Source: Rugalucina vietnamica (taxonomy: Eukaryota; Mollusca; Bivalvia; Lucinida; Lucinidae). Taken from it: DNA of 64,000 bases. Below the pieces are notes generated by a model. It was not told the DNA's origin. It ran no database searches and saw only the letters and a list, made by a program, of their open reading frames with translations. Location of the stretch: the NCBI GenBank assembly GCA_964017185.1, contig OZ024880.1, positions 44,095,071 to 44,159,070 on the forward strand, read 5' to 3'. Positions within the stretch are counted from its first letter, which is position 1, and each line of letters starts with the position of its first letter. Positions 36,101 to 48,100 of the stretch are shown piece by piece. A program made the position numbers and the translations under genes.

Positions 36101-39100
36101 GATCTGCTGTTTGCCCCCAATCAACTTTTTGTTTTCACAACATAGTCGATGCTATTCTGATACATGTACGATGCTGATCCAGGTCACCAGGTGTATTCGA
36201 TCTGGTCACGTTCGATTGCTACAATACAGAAGGTTGCCGCAAAGTGTTATATTTGACATCACAGTGTTGTTCATGTAGTATTCATGGCCGTCTGTGACCG
36301 CTTCGTATGCTGATTCGTCTGTTTTTTTCGTAGGCTACGTCTGTTCCGCCCCGTAACATAAATGAATCTGTAGACTGTTCCGCTCCGTAATGTTTTTGTT
36401 GCTAAGCAACAAAATTCTGCTTAAACTACAAGGCTTCCATGCCGGAAATTATGGTGTTTTGGAAGATAGTAGATGGACATGCAAGGCCGATATAACAATA
36501 CATTCGAAGCGTACAGTTTTGGATGAAAAACTGTACAAAACATTTTTGGCGCGAAAAAAGCGTGTGCTCCTGTAAACGTCTGTTCGTTCCGTAACCGTCT
36601 GTTCTGCATACGCTCGGATATACACTGTGATAATTATAACCATATAATTGCAAGTGCAGTTGATGGAGATCTATTCCTATGGTGGGTAGGGTGATGACCC
36701 TGGCCACACCCGTTATACAGAGATAACCAGTGTGAATGAGGCCAATATACAAGTGAAGGCAGTATATGGTGGAAAATGATGAAAATACCTGTTTAGGAAC
36801 AATCTGACGCAGATGGAAATGATCTGTGGAAAGTTGTTTGCAAACAAGTATAAAATGATCTGTGGAAAGTTGTTCACAAACAAGTATTTATGCACTAGTC
36901 AGTCGTAACCACGCCACCTCCCCCCCACCCCTGGGGGAGGGCACGGGATAGCCGTGGAAATGAGCGCAGCTTTGACCAAAGTTTTGCCTCGGCATAGGAC
37001 TGGTGTGATGCATCTATAGAATGGGGGAATCAATGTGTATATAAATAATCAAGGTCACATGACCAAGATGGCTGCTATGCCCATAAAAAATCTTCTCCGG
37101 AACCGGTGGACCGATTTCGAATAAACTTGGCATGAAGCATCGATGACTCAAGTACTACAATGTGTGTATAAATCATGACCCTGTGATGACTTTGACCTAT
37201 TTTAAGGCAAGGTCAACATGGGTTGCCTATGTATTTGAATGGGTAAACTGTGAAAATGTCATTTGAAGGGAAAAACTTGTATGGACAGTATATTGATTAT
37301 TCTGAAAAAAAAATGGCCCAAGGGCTTCATCTGCCCCTACACTGGGACTATTTTCTATAACATTCGTATATACAGCAGATCTCAGGTGAGCGTTTACAGG
37401 ACCATTGGTCCTCTGGTTCTGTGCTTGTGCAGCTCGATTTGTGTCAGACCTGGTCGGAAACCACATTGTTGGTTTTCCCACGAGGCGGCTCAAATATGGT
37501 GCCTGTATATTTCAGATCAACCTGAGGTGCTTACAGACAGAATGCCCAGAAGCCTTATCTGGGCCCTGGGCTTCAGCGAACGTCTTGACTGCCCTGTCGA
37601 CGCGAACCCCCCAGTCACCCAGATTATCTGGACCAAGAACGGTATTGTCATAGATTTCGGGACCAGTCCGCTCGTACAGCTGACTAACGGGTCGTTACTG
37701 GTGAATCAGGTGACGCAGTCTGATGCGGGAAATTACAGGTGTACAGCCATTAGTTCCTATGGTAATGGGGACTCAGAGATTGTACAGGTGGAGGTAAAAG
37801 GTAGGTATAGAAAAAAAAAATAATAATAATAAATGCATAAAAAACAACAAATGACTTGCAGAGAAAAACCTTATGCACAATGTTATATTCAATGTTTCCT
37901 ATTTTCTAAATGTAGAACATTAAAGGAGAGATAAAACAGGGTTTGTTTTATAGAAATGCACTTTCTTTACACATTAACCTACTATTATCAAGTTAATGAC
38001 TTTGTCAGCATGTCTTTTAGTACATGTAAAGCTATATTAGGACAAAAAAAATGAATTTATGATATTTCAAAACATATTGTATTAACTATGCAGTAATCAA
38101 ACCTATTCCACTGCAGATCCACCCCGGTTTGTGATACGTCCCAAGTCTCAGTACCTCCGACAGCTAGGTCAGAACATTGTGATGCCGTGTGCGGCCACAG
38201 GAACACCTTACCCCACCATCACTTGGAGAAGGGTAAGTCTAGATCAAGTCCTAGTTGAGCCTCGTCATGAGAAAACTGGATTTTTGCCTATCTGATCAGC
38301 GCCCTTGTTTTCACTACACGGATAGTACAATACCTCTTCTTCCTTAATCTGAAATTTCAAGCATCTAGCCATCTTCTGAAGCCCCACAGACTGGTTTGTG
38401 TCAGACCTGGTTGGAAAATTTGTTTTCTTGTGTCGCGGTTCAGTTAATTACATGGGCCTTTGCATGATTTTTCTGATGCAGCGGCTCAAATTTAAATTTT
38501 AAGACAGAGGTCTGTCATGTTCTTAGCTACAACATGTCAACACCGAAAAAAATGTTATATACTAAAGCTGAACATTCGAAGTTGTTCAGTTACTAATTAC
38601 CTCCACAGAAATATGAGCCGTGAGAAAACCGGTCTTCGGGGTTTCTGACCAGGTCCGAAACAAACGCTACAGAAGATGGCTAGGAGCATAAAATTTCGGT
38701 TTTAGGAAGAGGAGGAATTGTTCTATCCGAGTAGTGAAAACAAATGTGCTGATCAGCTGTGCAGCTGATCTGTGCCTTTGTTTTTGCATAGGGAAAAATC
38801 TGGTTTTCTCATGTACCCCAAATGTCATGTGACAGCTAACTGATTCGTACAGCTAGAAGATTCATAAACTCACAAGTTGTAGTCCTCTTTAATACATGCA
38901 CATAAGAAGACAATAATTATTGATTGTACCAGCAGTCAATTGAATATTTCTGTCAATCATTTTCAGTGTAAATTTGCACATGCATGGCAGCACAAGTGCA
39001 CTGTAGACAATATTTTACTACTGGCAAAAGCAGCAGTTTTGTTGCATTCCTATTGCTTCTCATACAAATTATGAACACACAAGTATCATTATATTTTTCT

Positions 39101-42100
39101 CACAGTCTATAGGAGCTTTATCCAATGAAGGGAGGATCCAGGTCATCGGTGGTAACCTCACTATACAGGCTCTCAGCAAGTCTGACCACGGGGTCTACGA
39201 GTGTGAGGCGAGTAACGAAGTCCGAAAAATTGTTACGACAACCGAACTTGTGATACAAAGTAAGTCTTATACAGTTCAACCTCCTTATAATGTGCCTCAC
39301 TTTAGTGAGGTTTTCCATATAACACGGCCATGCCATGGCTCCCAAAATGTTTATTTTGCTATATGTCTATTGTATACAACCTCATTATAAAACGGTTTCG
39401 CTTACAACACAGTCTGTTGCTATGGAACCCAAAGATAGCGTTATAATGAGGTTTTCCTGTATTTTCATACAATAAGCAACGGTGTAGTCAGATTTAAGCA
39501 TCGGATTTGTGTAGAAATATCTTAAATAGCCTCCATAATATTTTTATACAGGTGAGCCGCTGCATGGGAAAACCAACAGTCTGCATAGGCAAAAACAAAG
39601 GCGCAGATCAGCTTCGCAGTAACTGCGAAGCTGATCAGCGCCTTTGTTTTCGCCACACGGATAGTACAATTCCTCTACTTTCTATATCCAAAATTTCCAG
39701 CCTCTAACCATCTTTTGTGACTGTACAGCCCGGTTTGTGTCGGACCTGGTCGGAACCCAAATTGTTGGTTTTCTCAGGCACAAGCTCAGGTTATACAGGA
39801 ACATTTTGTAGTGTCCAATAAAATGGAGGTAGTCTGGTAGTAGTGATGGTATATTTGAACTGATCATAGTTATTTCAATTCATAAATTGGCGACCAATTG
39901 ACCACTGTTGACAGGTATTGACCATACACATGTATCTGGTCAATACTCATAATACTCATAATGACCAGTCGATTGCCAGCCCTCAGTTGAACCCTGGTTT
40001 AGTGGGGTTAGAAGACACTACTATGTGAGCCGCATCGTGAGAAAACCGGATTTTTGCCTTTGCGAAATCAAAGGCGCAGATCAGCTTCGCAGTAACTGCG
40101 AAGCTGATCAGCACCTTTGTTTTCGCTACACGGATAGTACAATTACTCTTCTTCTTATATCCGAAATTTCATACTTCTAGCCTACTTCTGTGACTGTACA
40201 GGTCAATTTGTTTCAGACCTGGTCGGAAACCCCGAAGACCGGTTTTCTCGCGTCGTGGCTCATGTGATTGTCCAGACATGAAGATAGATGGTTTGGCCAA
40301 TGCCGCCCGTCAGGGTTTGGAGAATTAAATGGACTGTAAGACGTTTATTGGCTGGATGGCACACTGACTTTGGTCACAGCTTTAAATAAGCCGCGATGCT
40401 AGAAAACCGGTCTTCGGGGTTTCTGACCAGGTCTGACACAAACCGAGCTGTACAAGCACAGAAGATGGCTATAAGCTTGAAATTTCGGATTTAGGAAGTA
40501 GGGAAATTGTACTATCAGTGTAGCGAAAACAAAGGCGCTGAGCAGCTTCGCAGTTACTGCAAAGCTGATCTGCACCTTTGTTTTCGCATAGGCAAAAATC
40601 CAGTTTTCTCATGACGTGGCTCAAATTAATGCATTTCTATCAACTTGGTTGAAAGCAATCTTCATTTTGTATGTTGTGGACAATTTTTCCAAACTTTACC
40701 CATAACATTAAATTTAAAATTTAATCATTTTGTCTTACATTTTTCAGACACGACACCTCATGCACCTTACAATGTATCTGTGGAGACGGACCTATTCTCA
40801 GCCACAGTACGGTGGATACCAGCGTACAGTAGCTCTCCACAACATTATCTTATATGGTTAGTATAGTTGGTATGCTGATGGGATTTGAGCAAATGCACCA
40901 GAAAACCAACAATCTGCATATGCGAAAACAAAGGTGCAGATCAGCTGCGCAGTAACTGCACATCTGATCAGCGCCTTTGTTTTCGCCACACGGATATTAC
41001 AGTTCCATTTCTACTTATATGCAAAGCTTCAAGCTTTTAGCTTGATTCTGTGACTGTACAGCCCGATTTGTGTCAGACCTGGTCGGAAACCCAAATTGTT
41101 GGTTTCTCATGCACAGGCTGATTTAAAAAACAACATTACAACGCAGGTTTAAAGGTTATCACTATTTTCTTAAAATTTATTCAAATCTCTAAATGACTAA
41201 ATATATAAATTCATTATTAACCATTTGCAATTATTCCAGTGATTTTGGATTTGTTTATGAGCCCATTAAACAACCAGACACTGCAATATACCGTATTTGT
41301 TCCGATTATTACACAGTGTGCTTAACTTATCAAAATAACTTAAGGTTAAGGTACTAAAATACATGAACCATTCTAATCACCACACAATATGAATGAAAAC
41401 AACTCAAGCTGCTGAAATAGTTGTCAAAAATATCCATGATGATGTCATTTAATTGATCCTATCATCGCAAAACAGTGTGTGATGATTTAAGGATAAGTAT
41501 TAATGTGTTTGTTTTGATATTAATGTGTAAAATTGCTATACTATACTAATATGCTAGTGGAACAGTGTGCTCATATGCACTTGTTGTTAGGAAACGTCCA
41601 GGATGTGTGCTTATTAGAGCATGTGTGCTAATTAGTTTGAATACAGTAGTTAACTATTGTATTTAAACAGGTACAGATCTGTGATTAACGGCGTTGGTAG
41701 CAAATGGCAAACCATGACAGTTATACCAGCCAATACAACACGCTTCACACTGTATAAACTAGAACCCGACACGACGTATGAGTTCAAGGTTCTGTCACGT
41801 AACCATCTAGGAGATGGATTGTTTAGCGAAGTTGTTACAAGCAAAACTCAGGGTATGTATAGCTTTTAATCAGAAATAAGGTAGAGAAAGAAAAAAAAGT
41901 AAAACTGAATAGTTATGTTCTAAAACTGTTTTGTAGCCATTTGTGCAAATGATTAGAAAAAAAGCAACAAAAAACAGAGACAGTAAAATATGAGCCACCT
42001 CGTGGGAAAACCAACAATGTGGTTTCCAAACAGGTCCGACACAAACCGGCCTGTACAAACACAGAAAAAAGCTAGAAGCTTGAAATTTCGGATTTAAGTA

Positions 42101-45100
42101 GAAAAGGAATTGTACTATCCGAGTAGCGAAAACAAAGGCGCTGATCAGCTTCGCGGTTTCCGCGAAGCTGATCTGCGCCTTTGTTTTCGCCTATGCAGAT
42201 TGTTGGTTTTCCCATGGGGCGGCTCATATGATATACATTTATGCTTGTAAGAGATTTTTTTCAGACGTCATGGTTATTATTTCGACATGAAGTCATATGT
42301 TTTGGAAGGCACATTCTTGTTAACATCCGTTATGTACATTTTTTCATGCCCAGTCATACTAAGATTAAAGTGACAGTCTTGGAAATCCTTTGCTTAAATC
42401 ATCAGGATCTCTGCAGAAATACAACGAAAAAAATAATAATAATAAATAAATAAAAAAAATAAATAAATAAATAAAAAATCTATAATAAAAAAATATAATT
42501 AAATAAAAGTTTTTTTCTACCTCATGAGGTCAAATTGAAAAGCAGTATCTCTTGAAATATTGGCTACTATAATGGAACAGTATTTTTTGTGTGTTGTTTT
42601 GGTATTCACTATTGCACAAGTTTATATAACTATTGTAGTTTATATTTTGCATCAAGGCGTGGAACTTAGAGCATGCAGGTTGAATAATCATTACTCAAGA
42701 TGTAAATTATTGTATTCATTACGAAAACATGCCCATGCAATGAACAGAGATTTTTCGAGCTTAAGAAATTGAAAATTTTCAGCTGAAAAATTTTGATATT
42801 TTTCTTATTTTTGCTCAAAACATAGATTGTGGGTACACGTTAGAACCGCCTCGCCGAGGCGGTTCTAACGAGTACACACAATCTATGTTTTGGAGCAAAA
42901 ATAAGAAAAATAGGTATACCCCTGTATACCCCACTTTTACTATATAAAAGTGGGGTTTAAGGGGGTATTCACTGCACGGACATGTTTTCCTGATGCAGAT
43001 AACCATGTAAATATATTTAAATGTTTACTTATATACTTTGGAAATGTATGTCAGCATTTTCACGAGTAGATGTACTAATACATGCTGTTTGTTCTTGGGG
43101 CCATAGCTCAGTCTTCAATAATCACAGAAATTTAAATTTCATAAGCTTTTTCAGTAATATACAATACAAGACTGGGGGAGGTCATAGGCCTAGTGGAAGA
43201 GTGTCAGGCTCAAAATTGAGAGATCACCACATTGGGCACCTAATGTGCCCTTGAGCACATATCTTCTTAGAGTACTGGTTAATACCTAGGAAGTGGTGGG
43301 TCTGTCCCAACATGACAGAAAAATTGTTGACTGGGATGTTTAGTCTTAACTTATCCAAAAGCAATACAAGACAATAACAAGAGCACCTTGTGTTTACTGC
43401 TTTCAGACCGTGACTCACATACTTCAACACCATACCTTTCTGGTACCGTTCATTATTCCGCTTCTTTCATCTTTTTGCATTTTCTACAATATATATTGAA
43501 TGATTTGTTTTGCTGCAAATGTTATCCACTTCACTACTATTGATACTGAAAACTTGATACATGATTAATACCAGTAGTCTGACATACTTAACAGAAATAT
43601 TTTGAAAAAATCACTTTGTGTACATATATACTGGAAATTTGGAATTTTTGTGCCTTTTATTTCGCAAATTATCTTTTTCAGACTCATTAGCAAGTTGTTG
43701 AATTCGCGAGAAGGTACTCGTGTATTCTTACAACCTTCAGTATTTTATTAACGAAAACTTTGAATTTGGAAGCCATCAGGTTCATGAAAAGTAATGAAAA
43801 TAAAGTTTTGACAAACGTTTCGGAGCTTACTGTATAGTTGCACTATGTGTTGAAAGTTGAGAATGGATAACATTTGAGCTGGTTTGAAAGTGAGCTAACT
43901 TGCAAGAAAACATGCTTTATCACTCTTACATGATCAAACATACAGATGGGCTTGTCCGTATGTCTGCTAAGTCTGTTCAATGTCTACTGATTACATGGCT
44001 TGTCTAATAAGTGGAAGGTAACCCAAATGGGCATGTTTTCTTGTAACTATGCTAAAATGTCAAATACAAGGCATTGTGTAGCATGTAGCACCTTGATACT
44101 GAAAAATCAATTGGCCATTATAAGATTGAATGGTACTTGTAATGCCTGATTGTCTAAAAGTCAGAATCAACCAAATGAAAATACAAGTATTTTAATTTTA
44201 TTTTCTTAAGCTACCATTCATGATAATAATATAATGGCTTAAAAGTTAGGTGTTTCCTCCCTCCAGTTGCCTCCCTTTTCTGTGTTTTCATTCATGAAGT
44301 TAGGAAAGAGGTTGGATGTGAAAATAGATCCTTGATTCACTCCTTTTTTTCTAGAAAATAGTTGAAGTGTGACTTACCATCAGAAAACCTGTCTGCACCA
44401 TAGCTGTTTGCAAACGGCAAAACAGTTTTTCTCATGATGAGGCTCATACTTCGCTTTTGATCATTTTTTATTTAAAATATTTTACCAACTCCTATAAGCT
44501 ATCTGGAAAATTACATGTTGTCTGAATTAAATAAGAGTATCTTAGCAAGACTTATCAATATTTTCAGCAGTGTAGCTTGCATACAGTAAGCATTTTGTTT
44601 CAGTTCTGTTTATTTTTCTGTTGAATATTTTGGCAGCAATTATGTTCTGTTAAAATTGCTTCGGGAGTTACTATAATCTATTTGAGCCGCGACGCGAGAA
44701 AACCGGTCTTCGGGGTTTCCGACCAGGTCCGACACAAACCGGCCTGTACAAGCTCAGAAAAGAGCTAGAAGCTTGAAATTTCGGATTTAAGTAGAAGAGG
44801 AATTGTACTATCCGAGCAGCGAAAACAAAGGCGCTGATCAGCTTCGCAGTTACTGCGAAGCTGATCTGCGCCTTTGTTTTCGCATAGGCAATAATCCCGT
44901 TTTCTCACGATGCGGCTCATTTATACTTTATATGTGTTCCTTGGTCTACTGTTATCCCATGCAGTTTTAAGATATCTATATGTAAGTGATAAAATCTGTT
45001 AATATTTGTTTTCTGTATAAAAGCATATTTGATGTTTCTATTTAAAAAAAAGTGAATATTCTTTGTTAGATGTAAACATAATCAAATGTTGCAAGATATA

Positions 45101-48100
45101 TATTCAACAGCATGTGATTTTTAACATTTTGAATGCTGTTAAGCATGAACTGTTGTTTATTAATTTACCTTCTTTATCTCTTTTCTTGGTTAATTCACTT
45201 TTAGATTATTCTTTTCATGTGCAATGTTAGTGGTTTCTATAATGCTTTTCAAATGCGGCTTACTAACACCCACATGTGGTTTGAATACTTTAAAATTGCC
45301 ACACACATTAAGGCTACTATTTTGCATGATTATTCTTATCAGGTGTATAAAAGCCTATTTGGTTGCAGAACAAATAACTTATACTCAGTAAAGTTTGGCT
45401 GATGCTTCACCTGTTCTGTTAAATCTGGGCTTTGCAAATTTTGACCAGTCTTTTAAAAGTTAAATACAAATTATGTGAAAGTGTGACTTAGTTTTATAAC
45501 ATTGTAGTTACAATGGCTTAAGACTGATGAAGATAAACATACCATTATCCTTATAACACATTATGAAAAATATAAATCGTAATTATTGTCTAAATTTTGT
45601 GTCTTTGTTTGCATCATTTACATCAGGAGCTTGTAGGTTGTTATTAAAGTTTTCAACAGCTGCATATCTGGTCCCGAAGTTATAAAACTTTTTTCATGCT
45701 CAACTCAGCTGAGACCAAAATTTATCCTGTTCATAAATGTTAAAATGCCAACAATTGTTGGCATTTTAACATTTATTTGCAGGATAAATTACTAGTTTTT
45801 GAGTTTTGAACTTGAATTTTCCACCAATTTTTACTATTGCAGTATTAATGAGCAGTCGAAATTTCATGCTCAGCTGAGCTGAGCTTGAAAAAAGTTTTAT
45901 AACCTCGGGGCCTGGTCTGAAGTAAGATACCTCTAAAACAACTGACTATTTAAAAGACTGGTCAAGAGTGCAAGGCAAAGAGCTATACGTGTCATATACA
46001 AGTAAATATATTGAAGCCATACATTCTGTTTTATTGTAGGATACCAGGAAGGAAAAGTGACGGCATTGCCGACAGATGCGTCAGGAAGTACATACATTCC
46101 ACCGATAGTCAGGCCAGTGGGTAAGTCGTTGAACAATCTATGTTTTGGAACAAAAAACAAGAAAAATACAAACCCCAGTTTACCCAACATTTACTTTTTA
46201 AGTATTGGGTGTATGTTGATAGACTTTACATAGACATGTTATGAGCTGCCTCATGGTAAAACCAACAATGTGGTTTTTGAACAGGTCTGACACAAACTGG
46301 GCTGTATAGCCACAGAAGACAGCTAGAAACTTGAAATTTCGGATTTAAGAAGAAGAGGAATTGTACTTTCCGAGAAGCGAAAACAAAGCACAATTTCCAT
46401 ATGACCCAATCTATTGAGTGGGATGTAAATAACAAAATCAACAATCATAAACCAAAACATTTTCCATCAAATTTCACCATTTTGCTGGTTACTCACTGGA
46501 CAAACTGGAGGTGGCAAGACTCATGAAAGTTTTTGGAGTGGGAATTTCTTTCTGATGGCACAATTTGCTGATCATTGTTTACTTATACCTTGTTCTGATA
46601 CCTTTCAGGACCAAGACCCTCACCCCCTATTAATGTGTCTGCATCCCCTGGGGATGGGGGCATCCTCATTACATGGCAACCGCCCCTCACCACAGAAGTC
46701 CCTATATTCCGGTACAGTATAGAATACAGTTCCATCGATGACCAGTGGGAGAAAGTATACACAGAGGGGGTAGAGACATCATTCCTGTTTACTGAGGGGC
46801 ACCCTGGGGTGACTTACAGATTCCGGGTTTATGCCAATGCTCTGTTAGCATACAGTAATCCTAGTACAGTGATCTCATATACTGTGCCAGAAGGTAAAAT
46901 CAGTGACGATTATTTTCATTATGTTTTAAATGCATCTCTATATACTACACTATTACCTCATTGACTAACACAAACGTTTTTCTAAAGCACATTTTTCTAA
47001 AGCATGCTTAATATATTTTAATATTTGATAATAAAAGTCTTTTGCATTATTCAAGAAAATCTCTCTAACTGACTCTCTTTTTCCATTAACCTCTTCTTCT
47101 TGAACATACCCTGTGTAGGAGAATTATATTGATACATGATAAAATATACAACTGTTTAATCAGTTTATGATGAACATGTAAATGATAGATGTACATTATT
47201 TCGGAAAGTCCATTTTCAGTTGTAGGGAAATCTCCAGGTTCTGCCTATGGGTGACTCAAGCCAAGCTGTACAGTCATAAAAGCTTGTTCAACTTTAACTC
47301 ATTTAAGCCTGGATTCCCTTTTATGGACATAGGCAAACAGAACAGCCCCAGATGTGACGCCGCGCAACGCGGCGTCCCATCTGGGGCTATTCTGTTTGTT
47401 TTGAGAATTTTCAACGGAAAATGAGATAAAAATTAAAAATCACTCCTAACGCCCCTAAAAATGAAAGTGGACTCGTCCAAATGATAATGATGGGAAAATC
47501 CATTCATCAAATATGGGTTAAGGAAGACCAGAGATTGTGCTTTCTATTTTTTGTAGCACATGCAGATTGCAGAACAGCAGACTTTCTTGGCTATACTATT
47601 AAGGTTTTGTCCAAATAATAGCATTCTGCGCATGACACATAATAATAATAAAAGTCATTAATGTCCTACAGTACTGATTAAACCCAGTACTGATTAAACC
47701 CAGGTCCTTCCCGACATGACTGAAAAATTGTTGACTGGGACATTAGCCTCAATACAAACCAAAAAGCATTCTGCATATATGTGTTTTAATTTAATCAAGG
47801 TGAAAAAATAGGTTGAAAAATAATATGTATTAACAGGGACAAGAACAACCCCTTCACCTGCTGGAAATATTGATTTCTCAACCTCTGAGGGTACTTGATG
47901 TTGTTGTAGTTCAAATTGTTTCTGTTGTTAAACCGTGTCACAACATACAAACATATATTTTGTACATATAATTTAGTAATGGAAGTTTAAGGGAGCTAAT
48001 TAAAGTAATGTTATTGGTATTGCTGGTGTTTTAATGGGACTGTCTTATTGTCATTGTCAAATCTCTATGTACATGTGCCTTGGGTATGCTTTATTTGTCA

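Larger units (their letters stand above)
23033..37515. other. tutl intron (14.5 kb) between Ig3 and Ig4 exons
   Basis: The longest intron, occupied by the large foldback 23175-34108, a TIR element 34662-36629 and miniature-element fragments. 36640-37400 holds a 36-bp tandem pair (about 36818-36890) and mollusc-like low-copy sequence without recognised features. Confidence 0.75.
41853..46039. other. tutl intron (4.2 kb)
   Basis: Contains elements 41991-42225, 42716-42997, 44683-44919 and 45670-45912, a SINE 43175-43375, and an AATA/AAATA microsatellite at 42428-42480. 43380-44680 and 44925-45665 show nothing recognisable apart from a decayed TGAGCC-like scrap at 44380-44446. Confidence 0.7.

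Noticed and set aside
34662..36629. Firm assignment to Transib
   Set aside because: Heptamer and 5-bp duplication fit, but there is no transposase and no nonamer; left as a hypothesis.
44380..44446. Another TGAGCC element copy
   Set aside because: Only scattered words (AGAAAACCTGTCT, TTCTCATGATGAGGCTCA); too decayed to count.
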